A stretch of 64,000 nt of DNA from Sciurus carolinensis (Eukaryota; Chordata; Mammalia; Rodentia; Sciuridae). Below, in pieces: positions 16,187 to 25,862 of the stretch; within the stretch, counting starts at the first letter, position 1, and every line of letters begins with the position of its first letter. Location: positions 36,350,454 to 36,414,453 of the forward strand of contig NC_062232.1 of assembly GCF_902686445.1 (NCBI RefSeq), written 5' to 3'. Made by a program: the position numbers and the translations under genes. Under the pieces are notes generated by a model. The model did not search any database. It saw only the letters and a list, made by a program, of their open reading frames with translations, and had not been told where the DNA came from.

Positions 16187-16209
16187 ATGCAAATGAAAGT
16201 AATGCAAAT
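16187..16209 (+). promoter_or_regulatory. Two octamer motifs in tandem
   Basis: Two exact ATGCAAAT octamers (16187-16194 and 16202-16209), same orientation, 15 bp apart start to start, preceded by AAATTA. The octamer is the canonical site for POU-domain (OCT) factors. Two exact copies in 23 bp is unlikely by chance in a given place, though not in a whole genome. Confidence 0.45.
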
Positions 16210-16317
16210 TTCAGTGGTATTTAAAGGTTGTCTCTTTGTCTGAGAGGAGGATGAAATGCTCGGTTTGGAAAGAAGTAATTTCCTAGGCAAGCCGTCAGCG
16301 CTTGTTTTCCTGCTTAC

Positions 16318-16449
16318 CTTGGGGGAAACGCAGGGCTCCTTTCTTCTCAGACTTTTCTGAGAGCTAGAAAGAGGTCCTGTTACTTCCAAATGCTTTTGTT
16401 CTTCTGTCCCTCTGTCACATGGCTTGCCTTTTATATTTGCAACACACAA
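16318..16449 (-). other. Possible first exon with strong splice donor (minus strand)
   Basis: On the minus strand the sequence reads CCCCCAAG|GTAAGCAGG, with the exon ending at 16318 and the intron starting at 16317. This is a near-perfect donor. The 132 bp upstream are open in the same frame (44 codons from ATG at 16449). The CpG cluster at 16560-16690 lies just upstream on this strand, where a promoter would sit. Exon, promoter and transcript are inference; no product is recognised, and a long non-coding RNA is as likely as a protein. Confidence 0.25.
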
Positions 16450-16475
16450 AAGTTAGGACTGTTGTTTAAGCGACA

Positions 16476-16527
16476 CAGGGAGAGAGAGAGAGGGAGAGAG
16501 AGAGAGGGAGAGAGAGAGAGAGAGAGA
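16476..16527. repeat. (GA)n microsatellite
   Basis: An interrupted purine tract of GA repeats with three GGGAGAGA breaks. It faces the (CT)n tract at 16733-16791, so the two are complementary to each other across about 205 bp. Confidence 0.95.
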
Positions 16528-16559
16528 ATGTCAAATGGAAAAGTGCCATTGCAGGCATA

Positions 16560-16690
16560 TATCAATCAGGCGTGCGGCCGCAGCAGCGCACTAGCAAATA
16601 GGAATGGCACGGAAATGTGAGGCGCACGATATCGGGGACTCACGGCCGCTGCCCACCGCTAGGCTCCCTTCCACGGAGCATCTTACCATG
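16560..16690. promoter_or_regulatory. Small CpG-rich cluster
   Basis: About a dozen CpGs in 130 bp (for example GGCGTGCGGCCGCAGCAGCG and CACGGCCGCTGCCCACCGC), in a window that is otherwise CpG-poor. It is too short for a formal CpG island, but such density survives where DNA stays unmethylated, typically at promoters. GA and CT tracts flank it, as is common near rodent promoters. Confidence 0.4.
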
Positions 16691-16730
16691 GGAACAGTGT
16701 AGAACAAGGAAGTTTTCTTTTCTTTCTTTT

Positions 16731-16732
<2 letters not shown>

Positions 16733-16791
<59 letters not shown>
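16733..16791. repeat. (CT)n microsatellite
   Basis: An almost pure run of about 29 CT units after a T/C-rich lead-in. It gives a spurious SLSLSL frame on the plus strand and an ERERER frame on the minus strand. Confidence 0.95.
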
Positions 16792-16795
<4 letters not shown>

Positions 16796-17756
16796 TCTGA
16801 AAATAATACAAGACTGAATGAATACTCTGACTTTAATTCTTTTGCAAGCATGTAGCTGTCATAAAGATGTGCAGTCCACAATAGAGACACAGTTTGGAAA
16901 TACAAAGACAGAGTGGCATTCTGTTTAACGATTCAGCAGCTGACTGGGATGAAGTTGAAATGCTAAGTAAGACAGGGGAAAGATGGACATCAGAAACCTT
17001 TCTCAGGCGATGCTGTTGAAGCAAGTGCAAAATGCTGCCCTGTTTTATCACGATGTGTGTGGGTGGCAAGAGTTCTTTTTTCCGAGTTGTTCGTACATTA
17101 AATGATTTTTAGCAGCATATACATGATTAAATTCACAATGGCACTTTAATAAGCACCTTCATCTGCATCATTTAGAATAAAACTTTCCATCGGGTTTAGA
17201 AACAATGAGAAATGTGGTCTGTGATTCCTTGAGACATGGGAGGGTGTGACTAACAGGTAAGGCTAACCCACCCATCACAATTAGTAGAAAAATGACAAAG
17301 ATAACTATGTGAGTTAAGGATCTGCTGTTGAATAAGACTGTGTTATGAGCTGTGGGGCCACAAAGGGACATATTTCATAAATTTTGCTTTTAGTTTAAAA
17401 TTAAGACAGAAAACTGTCAGCATTTTTTTTTGTGGAACATACAAAGAACCATTTATAAGTTTTTAAATATCAGATAGATTCAGACTCAGAATAATTTATT
17501 TTATTAATACTGATGAAGAATTAAACCAAGAATATATTTCAAAAACCATATTTCACAAAAGAGTAAATATGTCACAAAACTTAAGAAGAAATTTCTTTTG
17601 GGAGTAGCAGGTAACTGTTGCTGCCAAAACTGTCACGTTCTGTTGTATCAGACTTTATACTACTCATTAATAAATTGATAATCACACTATTCTTTTTCCC
17701 ACAGAAACTTTGCTCCAGTCACTGATGTTTACAACAGGCATCTTGAAATTTACAGT
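16792..17756. other. Unique sequence, no gene seen
   Basis: AT-rich, no recognised repeat. The short minus frames have no support. Confidence 0.45.
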
Positions 17757-17955
17757 TTTAGCTGAGTGCAGTGGTTCATGCCTGTAATCCCAGGGACTTA
17801 GGAGGCTCAGTCAGGAGGATCACAAGTTCAAGGCCAGTCTCAGCAACTAAGCAAGACTTTGTCTTTAAAGAAAAATAAAAAAGACTGAAGATGTAGCTCA
17901 GTGGTAGAACTCCCCTGGGTTTAATCCCTGTTCAATGCCAGAAACTGTTTTTTTC
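17757..17955 (+). repeat. B1-dID SINE
   Basis: Complete: B1 part with TTCATGCCTGTAATCCCAG and AGGAGGATCACAAGTTCAAG, A-rich linker, ID part with GATGTAGCTCAGTGGTAGAA and ending GGTTTAATCCCTGTTC. Moderately diverged. Confidence 0.9.
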
Positions 17956-18900
17956 AGTTTTGCCTCTACATTTTAATAAAAAGTCCCTTTCCTTTTGCTC
18001 TACTTTCAAAACCCTGTCTACCTTGGACAAGTCACAAACTGAATCCACCTAGGAGGATAAAGGATAAGTGATAAGTTTGAAACCTTGAAAGAAAACCTGG
18101 CCCTTGGCTGATGATGATATTGGCTAAATGTCTTCAAAGCAGAAGATCAAAAAACAAACGGAAATTGGGCCTTAAAAATGGAAATAATCTGAAAGGGGAA
18201 ATGACTTGTCACTGAGTAAGAACCATGGAAACAGTCATGAATACATTTTCTGGCTCAATTTGGTGGGTCAGATTGGGAGGGAGAATGAAGTCTTCAGCCA
18301 CGGACATTTTCAAATAGCAGAACTTGCTATCCATCCACCTTTCATTTCTCCTAAGAAACAATTCATGACTTTCTCAGCCTATGCTCACTACTCCACCCTA
18401 CCATCTTTCACCTTGAAGTTCTCAAGGTCACCCTATCTGCTGAGAAACAAATATGAAAAGGTGTGGTTCTTCCTGCGCAGAATTTTCCAGGCTTCTGTGA
18501 TCTGCCCTTCTGAAAGAGCACCGTAGAAAGTGTAAAGATTGCACACATTGACTTGGCCACAGAAGACAGGCTCTCTCCCCGATGGGGCCCCACAACTTCC
18601 TGCAGCCATTATTGTCAGGGTTGGCAAATACTACCATCTGCTGCCCCTTTCAAGAGGCACCTATTTATAAGCCTGTCAATAGGTATCTGGCAACAGCAAT
18701 TCTTTTCAGCACATCACCATGCTTTTTAGAAATGTCACTCTGTCACATGGCCATCACTAATATTGCAGAGAAAGAAGGGTTTCCCTTTAAATTTCCATCT
18801 ATGCAACAAAGAAATGAAAATACCCCTGCAATTATTTTATGTGCATTCAGGGTAGGAAGAGTTTGCTGAAACAGATTCTATCAGCTCCACAGGAAATCCT
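17956..18900. other. Unique sequence, no gene seen
   Basis: Several overlapping short frames lie on both strands at 18200-18870. None has a recognisable motif. No repeat is identified. Confidence 0.45.
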
Positions 18901-19059
18901 TCAAGGGACCACTTCTGAGCTTTTTGTTCCTGGTCCTGTTTTCAGGTTGCATCTCTTTTTCTGGGTACCCTAGTGAACATTTGCAAGAGTCATCCAGCAT
19001 CTAAACACTCCTAGTGAAGTGGATAAGCCCAAGGCAGGTGGTTGACAGGATTTGCCTAC

Positions 19060-19498
19060 TTGCTGTGAAACCCGAAGGAACAGATGATTCCTCTCACTTC
19101 CTCAGGGCAGCTGGAGGAAGCAGGTGTGACCTAGCCTGGTGCACCAGAGGAGCCATTTGGGAAGAGTGACCAAGGCATGCAGATATTCAAAAGCTATTCC
19201 CTGTGGTCACACTGCAATTGAAAGCCCAGAGGCTGAGGCAGGCCAGTGTCAGGGCAACAGAGTATAGCAATGTGACAATGGGTATCCTGGGGACACAGGC
19301 CCCCATGAGGGCAACCATCTGGTCTTTTTGGCTGCATCGTGTTGGCCACCATTTTTTGAGCCTGAATCTTCAGCTTCCTGGTGATTCTGTGAATTGCAGC
19401 CCTTCCCTTCCCTACCCCCACCAAGATCTTGCCAATAAATTCCTTTTCTGCTTTAATTATCTAGAAACAGTTTTTGAGGTTGGCAACCCAGAGTCCTG
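19060..19498 (+). repeat. Possible old LTR 3' part
   Basis: The end of this block, CCAATAAATTCCTTTTCTGC then a TTTTGAGGTTGGCAACCCAG segment and GAGTCCTGAC, resembles the polyadenylation region and end of old mammalian LTRs. The 5' boundary is not clear and I cannot name the family. Confidence 0.35.
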
Positions 19499-19814
19499 AC
19501 CTAAATGCTATATTTTACAAATTTAGGCAAACTAACATTATTAACATGCAAATAAAAATGCAGCCTCCACTTCTGCCTAGATACTTTTCCAAACAAATAA
19601 ATGGTTTCAGAGTCATTGTCAATCTGCTATAGCTTCTACTTTAACATTGTGAAAATAGATGATTCTTACATGGGTATGTAACAAGATGCATGGTGTTATG
19701 TGTGCGTGCACAATTCCAACCTTCAAGCATAGTCTACTAGGCACAGTTTATAATTATCTATGAGAATACTAATCTTTATTATCCCCATGAAAATATTTAT
19801 TTATTCAAAAATAT

Positions 19815-20095
19815 ATTTTAATAATAACAGCACCTACCTTATGGATGTTTACTCTCTGCTGGGCTCTGCACCAAATAGTTTATGTGCATAATCTCTTTCC
19901 AAGAGATATATCAACAATGCTATAAGGTAGAGACTATTATTGTCCATTTAACAAATAGAGAATCTGAGGCTCTGAGGTATTAGTTGAGTTGCTAGTGGTT
20001 GACACCCCAAGCAAATGACAGATATGAATTCTGGCTTCCCTGCCTCCAAGGGACATGGCTTAACTACTATACCACAAATTTACAGAAATTCTTTG
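19815..20095 (+). repeat. MIR relic
   Basis: A good plus-strand MIR: ATTATTGTCCATTTAACAAA, then GAGAATCTGAGGCTCTGAGG, then GACAGATATGAATTCTGGCT and a CTTAACTACTATACCACA end. This follows the MIR core and 3' part in order. Confidence 0.75.
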
Positions 20096-20317
20096 AACAA
20101 TGCCTGCTAGTTGTCGAGGAGATGAAAGTAGGATGCAATCTAAAAGATGAATAAAAAAAAAGTAGGATGCAAATCCAGTTCTTAAGGTGTTTATGATATG
20201 ATATGGTAGGGAAGAGAGAAACTTTTGCTTATGAAGCCAATGCCTGGTAGAACATGATCAGGATCACAAGAAACACAAAAGGTATAATAAGAAGTGGTAA
20301 ATTCAGGAGCACTCCAC

Positions 20318-20410
20318 TGATTTTGTGTGTGTGTGTTGCTGGAGATGGAACCCAGGGCTTTGTGTGCCCTAGGTAAGGGCTAAAGCACTAAGCTACACTC
20401 ACAGTCCCAG
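20318..20410 (-). repeat. ID-type SINE
   Basis: A minus-strand ID body (GCTGGAGATGGAACCCAGGG to AAGCTACACTCACAGTCCC on plus) whose tail has become a short (GT)n run. Confidence 0.8.
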
Positions 20411-21439
20411 GAGAACTCCATTGAGACTGTGCTTTGAAGGCACAGAGGGAACTACAGGATCCAAGGGAGTTTGTGGAGTGGCACAGTCAGACATTTTGAC
20501 TGGGCCTAAACTTATGCAGGGAGGATGTGGTAGGCAGAATGGAGCTAGGCTAGGAAGCTAGGGCCAGATGGGATTTGAAAGGAGAGGGTAGAGTAGAAAG
20601 CTAGTCTGAGACAAAGGAGCAGTTATATAATAAGTAGAAGAAGATGATTGAGGCAGAAGAGCAAAGATAAATAGCTGACTGAGAATGAAATAACTGCTTT
20701 CATTCATGCATGTAGTCATTCAACAAGTGTTCTTTTATGATGAAAACTACTTTTCAAAAATCCTGATCATCTAAAAATCCATGTCACAAAGCCATACTGG
20801 ATAATTTGAAATAAACTTTGAAATTAAGAAAAAAATATTTGTTTTCTAATTGCTGCTCTTATCCCTGACACCTAAGCATTGGACGAAGCAAAGTTTTGAT
20901 GGTTATGGGAGAGCAGTATGGTAATAAGGACAAATTCAGGCAAATAACAAAAAACTTGAGTATTGCTGACTTCAAACATAAGGACATTTATGGTGCTCAA
21001 TCAGGAAGTGGGCAGTTCCAGGGGTGTTACTTGGGCTACATGGTATCATCAAAAACCCAAGCTCTTTGCTCTTCTGTCATGCTCAGCATTGGTGGCTTCT
21101 GTTCTCTACGAGGTCAATTCATGGTGTAAATCTAGAAATCACACTGAAGAGTGAAGAGGGAAAAAGAGAAGAGTGTATTTTTGTAGACTTCAATCAGGAG
21201 GAAGAACTTTCCAGAAACCTCAAAGGCTTCCCTTTACATTCCATTGACCAGATCCTGACCACAAACCCAGCCCAATAGCAATTTATGCAAAGGGAGACAT
21301 AGTTGTCGTTACTGGTCCGGCCCAATCACAATTCATGTCTTGGGGCTGGGTTCATAGCAGACTAAACATAGTTAGATTCTCTTAGTGATGAAAGAGGATG
21401 AAAGGTATGCAGTTCAGCAGATAACCAGTAGCATCTGCC
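20411..21439. other. Unique sequence, no gene seen
   Basis: Purine-rich unique sequence with three overlapping short plus frames at 20896-21278. No domain or family is recognised. Confidence 0.4.
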
Positions 21440-21690
21440 ACAGTGAAAGCAAGTATATACACAAGGTGACTTCAGGGTGTAAGAAATGCTAATGAGGAAA
21501 ATGAAACAGTAATGAGATAGAGAATAACTAAGGTAGTGCAGGAAAAGGAGTGAGTTAATAGGGTGATCAGAGTTGGTCTCTTTGTGGAGGTGTCATCTGT
21601 ATTTAAATGCTAAGAGTGAGCTTGGTTAGCAGAAATGCCAAGGTAAAACATAGTGAGAGGGGGAAGTGATTGAAGATGTAGTATCAGAAG
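21440..21690 (+). repeat. Old mammalian repeat, family not named
   Basis: GTTGGTCTCTTTGTGGAGGT, GTCATCTGTATTTAAATGCT and the following purine-rich text resemble the first part of an old, long mammal-wide repeat. Other parts of what looks like the same family occur at 22800-23445 and 28130-28650. Recognition is by remembered phrasing only. Confidence 0.35.
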
Positions 21691-21711
21691 TGGAATCAGG
21701 GAACATATGCA

Positions 21712-22032
21712 GTGGTCCCTGGGTATCTTCAGGGGATTGGTTCTAGGACCCCTGAGGACACCAAAATGCACAGATGCACGTTTCTTAAATAAAATGGGAG
21801 AATTTGCATAGAACCCACATGTATACTTTTAACCATGTCTAGATCTCTTATAATATGTAATACAATGTAAATGCTATGCACATAGTTCTTAGACTGTTTA
21901 AGGAATAATGGTAAGAGAAAAAAAAGCTATATGTATTCAGTACAAATGCCAATTATTACTTGTTTTCAAGTATATTTGATTCATGGTTGGTTGAATCTGT
22001 GAATACAGGATCCATTGATATGGAGGGCTTAT
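21712..22032 (+). repeat. Tigger-like (pogo) DNA transposon relic
   Basis: AGTGGTCCCTGGGTATCTTC, GGGGATTGGTTCTAGGACCC at one end and GGTTGGTTGAATCTGTGAAT, ACAGGATCCATTGATATGGA at the other match the inverted-end organisation of non-autonomous Tigger-type elements. It has no transposase frame. A second copy in opposite orientation lies at 57943-58232. Confidence 0.7.
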
Positions 22033-22076
22033 ATAAATTTGTAAAACACTATAGGAAATTTGGGGATTTGTTTTAA

Positions 22077-22444
22077 GTTCAATTTTGTCTCCCTACAAAA
22101 ACATATCCTAAAGTCCTGATCCCCAATACCTCAGAATGTGACCTTATTTGAAAATAGTTTTTGCAGAGATAATCGAGTTAAAATGAAGTCATTAGGGTGT
22201 TCCCTAATCCAATATTACTGCTGTCCTTATAGAAAGGAGAATTTTAGCTGGACATGGTAGCACACTTTTATAATCCCAGCTAGTTTAGAAGGCTGGGGCA
22301 AAAGGATCACAAGTTTTAGGATAGCCTGGGCAACTTAGTGAGACTCTATCTCAAAATATTTTTTGAAAAATGACTGGGGACATAGGTCAGTGGTAGAACA
22401 CTTGCCCAACATGCATAAGGCCCTGAGACTGTTCCTCAGTGCTA

Positions 22445-22485
<41 letters not shown>

Positions 22486-22790
22486 GATATTTTAGATCCA
22501 GAGACAGATATGCACAGATTATGTGAAGATACTCAGGGATGGGCCAGTCATGTGATTGGAGTGATGTATCTACAATATCTGCAAGTCAAGAAATGCTAAA
22601 GATTGCCAGCAAACACCAGAAGCTAGAAGTAAGGAAGGATTCTCCCCTACAGCTGCCAAAGTCAACACAGCTCTGTTGGCACATTGATTTCAGACTTCTA
22701 GTCTCCAAAACTTTGAGACAATAAGTTTATGTTGTTTTAGACTGCCCAGTTTTTGCTACTTTGCTACAGCAGCCCCAGGAAATGCATACG
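22077..22790 (+). repeat. MLT1-like MaLR LTR, split by a SINE
   Basis: Left part 22077-22238 (TCCTAAAGTCCTGATCCCCA, TCAGAATGTGACCTTATTTG, CCCTAATCCAATATTACTGC) and right part 22490-22790 (CAGCAAACACCAGAAGCTAG, TTATGTTGTTTTAGACTGCC, CTACAGCAGCCCCAGGAAA) are the two halves of one old ERVL-MaLR-type LTR. The SINE at 22243-22484 inserted within it. It is a solo LTR; no internal retroviral sequence is seen. Confidence 0.7.
22243..22484 (+). repeat. B1-dID SINE with (CA)n tail
   Basis: B1 part (GGACATGGTAGCACACTTTT, AGGCTGGGGCAAAAGGATC), linker, ID part (GGTCAGTGGTAGAACACTTG), then a pure CA run at 22447-22484 in place of the A-tail. A short ATTTTAG repeat is found on both sides (22232-22238 and 22488-22494), a plausible target-site duplication. 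Confidence 0.9.
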
Positions 22791-22799
22791 CTTTTGCTT

Positions 22800-23445
22800 G
22801 CAGTTGGGAGGGAATTCATAGGTGAGTTGACAACAATGATTTACACTCTTAGAAGCTCATTGTGGCTCATATGTAGAAATGAAGCCTGAGAAGATGAGGA
22901 GGTGGGAAGAAACAAAGAATGGCTAGAGAGAAGCCATTGGGGTGTTTCAGCAAGAGAAGGTGGTAGCTTGTACCAAGGTTCAAGTGGAGATGGAATGAAA
23001 TGGACAGATTTCAGATATGTTTCAGGGGTAGAATATATAAACTTTTTTCTAGATTGGATGTGGGAGGTGGACAAATAACAAAAAATGGGGGAAGCAAGGA
23101 TAATTCCAGCCCTGTGGTGGAGTAGGGAAAGTATAGTTTTGACGAGGGGCATGGATAGAATCATTAATTTCTTTTGGAACAGGTTCAGTATGACATTCTT
23201 ATAAGACATCCAAGATGAAATGTAGAGAAAACCATATGGTAATTTACAGAGCTTGAGCTCCACATTTGGAGCTTGTCAACCTATGGAGGGTGTTAGTGTG
23301 GCTGATTGAGATCACCTAGAGGGAAAAATTAGCTAAGGAAAAGATGGGGACTCAGATGGAATCCTGGAGCTCACCTACATGGAGTGATTTTGAAAAAGGT
23401 CAAGGTGGTAGGGGGAAAACCAGGAGAGTATGTTGTCACCAGAAA
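22800..23445 (+). repeat. Old mammalian repeat, family not named
   Basis: Text such as GGATGTGGGAGGTGGACAAA, ATAAGACATCCAAGATGAAA, ATTGAGATCACCTAGAGGGA and AAAACCAGGAGAGTATG runs in the order of the later part of the family noted at 21440 and 28130. No coding potential is evident. Confidence 0.4.
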
Positions 23446-23624
23446 AATAAATAAGAACTTTGTTTTAGTTTTTAATCCTAGAAAACTGTTTTCTGAAACT
23501 AGAGAAAGGATTCTATGGGTTTAGACCTGTGCTTCTTGACTTTAGAATCAAATGGAGAGGTTTTTAAAATATTGATGTTCAGGTTAATGAAAATAGAATC
23601 TCTAAGGGTGGGAACTGGGCACTT

Positions 23625-24603
23625 GGTATTTTTTAAAAACTATCCTTGTAACAACAAACACACAGTCCATAAAAGATATAACTGATCATTTGCATATCAT
23701 TAAAGTTAAAAACTTCTGTTCCATGAAAGACAATGTCAAAAGAAATGAGATGAAAATCCATAGACTGGAAGAAAATATTTGCAAAAGGCACATCTGATAA
23801 TGGACTGTTATCCAAAATATATGAAGAAACCTCAGTCTCAGCTGTAAGAAAATGAACAACCTGATTGAAAAATGGTCAAAATACCTGAACAGACCCTTCA
23901 CAGAAGGATCTATACAGATGGCAAATAAGTATATGAAAAGATGCACTACATCATGTCATTAGGGATTTGCAAATTAAAATGAGATTTCATGACATGCCTA
24001 TTAGAATGGCTAAAATCCAACATTGATAACAACACCAAAAACAAGGAGGATGTGGAACAACAGGAACTCTCACTATTTGACTGGTGTAAGGCAAAATGGT
24101 ACAGCCAATTTGGAACACAATCTGGCAATTTCTTACAAAGCTAACCATAGTCTTACCATATAATCCAGCAGTTGTGATCCTTGGTATTTATCCAAATGAG
24201 TTGAAAACTTAGGTCACACAAAAATCTGCACACAGGCTGGGCATGGTGGTGCACACCTGTAATCCCAGCAATTCAGGAGGCTGAGGCAGAAGGATCACAA
24301 GTTCACAGCCTAGGCAACTTAGTGAAACTCTGTCTGAAAATAAAACAAAATGAAAAAAAAAAATATATATATATATATACAAGAAAGGGCAGCGGGGCTG
24401 GGGATGCAACTTAGTGGTAGCATACCCCTGGGTTCAATTCCCAATACTGCAAAAGAAAGCATATAGATACTTATAGCAGCTTTATCAATAATTGCCCAAA
24501 CTTGGAATCAACCAAGATGTTCTTCAACAGTTCTGGATAAATAAACTGTAGTATAGCTAGACAATGGAATAGTATTCAACACTAAAAAGAAATGAAATAT
24601 TAT
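23625..24603 (+). repeat. Old L1, ORF2 3' part (first segment)
   Basis: Degraded L1 ORF2 C-terminal region: AATCCATAGACTGGAAGAAA, TATTTGCAAAAGGCACATCT, ATATGAAAAGATGCACTACA, TGGAATAGTATTCAACACTA. A B1-dID at 24236-24455 interrupts it, a solo LTR follows at 24604, and the L1 resumes at 25345. Frames are broken throughout. Confidence 0.9.
24236..24455 (+). repeat. B1-dID SINE inside L1
   Basis: A complete copy, from GGCTGGGCATGGTGGTGCAC to GGGTTCAATTCCCAATACTG, with an A-rich linker holding an (AT)n run (24362-24380). It inserted into the L1 at 23625. Confidence 0.9.
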
Positions 24604-25344
24604 TGTGATGTGTGTTCTGCCATGTTATGATTCTTGGGAATCTAAGTAAATTGGTATTCTAATCATGACTAATATGAACTATGGTTTGACAGCACTAACT
24701 CCATTTTGAGCTTTCTCTTGTAACACAAGCTATAATTGAGCAAAGTGGCTGATGTCACCTTGACAACTGGCTGAGGCAATTGTGTGCCAATGTGCAAATG
24801 ACATGGTTGATGCCTAATAATTTTCCCTCCAAAATTAACATCTGGAAACTGAACACCTTTGGGGATTATAAATACCAGTGTGTTCAGACTACCATTTGAG
24901 ACACATCTTGCCATGACTCCACAATGCAAGTGTTGACTCTGAATCACACCAGCCTCCAGAGAGACTACCTGAGTGAACAAGTCCTTTACTTCATGGTTGA
25001 TAACTTGATGGCAATCAGGATCCATTCAAGAGTCACCTTGAGGGAACTGGTCTTCTAGGCCATTTAGACAATTTTTACCATGGATGAATGGTGGTTGGTT
25101 CATTATTAGCACTGTGTTCAAGTGATTTTTAATGTATTTTTGCCTATTTTTCATATATTCCTGTTGGGTATTTTTGCTAATTTTTCTTTTTCCTTATTCA
25201 TAGAATTAACTGATTAATGTGGGAACTATCTTTGTTTAATTTGACATTTCATTTGGTTCAAATAAAGAGCCTGCCCCTCTTGGAGGAATTATATTGATTA
25301 AGGTTAAAATTGTGGCAGACCATTCTTGTCAGTCCAGTTTGACA
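24604..25344 (+). mobile_element. Solo LTR (~741 bp) inserted in L1
   Basis: Begins TGTGATGTGTG and ends CAGTTTGACA, giving the TG...CA ends of an LTR. The 5 bp on each side are ATTAT and ACTAT, a plausible target-site duplication with one change. The L1 that reads AAAGAAATGAAATAT before it resumes with CTATCAAGTCATGAATAG after it. A TATA-like TTATAAATACC (about 24866) and AATAAA at 25260-25265 sit where LTR promoter and polyadenylation signals are expected. No retroviral gene adjoins it. I do not recognise the family. Confidence 0.65.
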
Positions 25345-25862
25345 ACTATCAAGTCATGAATAGATATGGGAAAAATCTTAAACGCATATTGCTAAGTGAA
25401 AGAAGCCAATATGGAAAGGCTACATACTGTATGCTTCTGACTATGTGACATTCTGGAAAGGGCAAAACTATGGAGACAGTATGAAGATCAGTGGTTGCCA
25501 GGAGATGTGGGGAGGGAGGGACGAGTAGGTGGGACACAGAGGATTTTTTAGCACAAACTACTCTGTTTGATACTATAATGGTGGATTCATGTCACTATAC
25601 ATTTGTCCAAACCCACAGAATGTACAGCACCAAGAATGAAGAATGAACCCTAATGTAAACTGTGGACTCTGGGTAATAATGATCTGGCAATGTAGTTTCA
25701 TTATTTGTAACAAATGTATTACTGTGATGCTGAATGTCCATAATGGGGGGAGGCTATGGGGTGTGGGGACAAGGAATGTGTAGGAACTCTCCCTTTACTT
25801 TCCACTCACTTTTCCTGTGAATCTAAAACTGCTCTGAAAAAATAAAGACTATTTTAAAAATG
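25345..25862 (+). repeat. Old L1, 3' UTR (second segment)
   Basis: Continuation of the L1 from 23625: CTAAGTGAAAGAAGCCAATA, GTGGTTGCCAGGAGATGTGG, AAAACTGCTCTGAAAAAATA. It ends in the usual AAATAAAG-like 3' end of old mammalian L1s. Confidence 0.9.
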
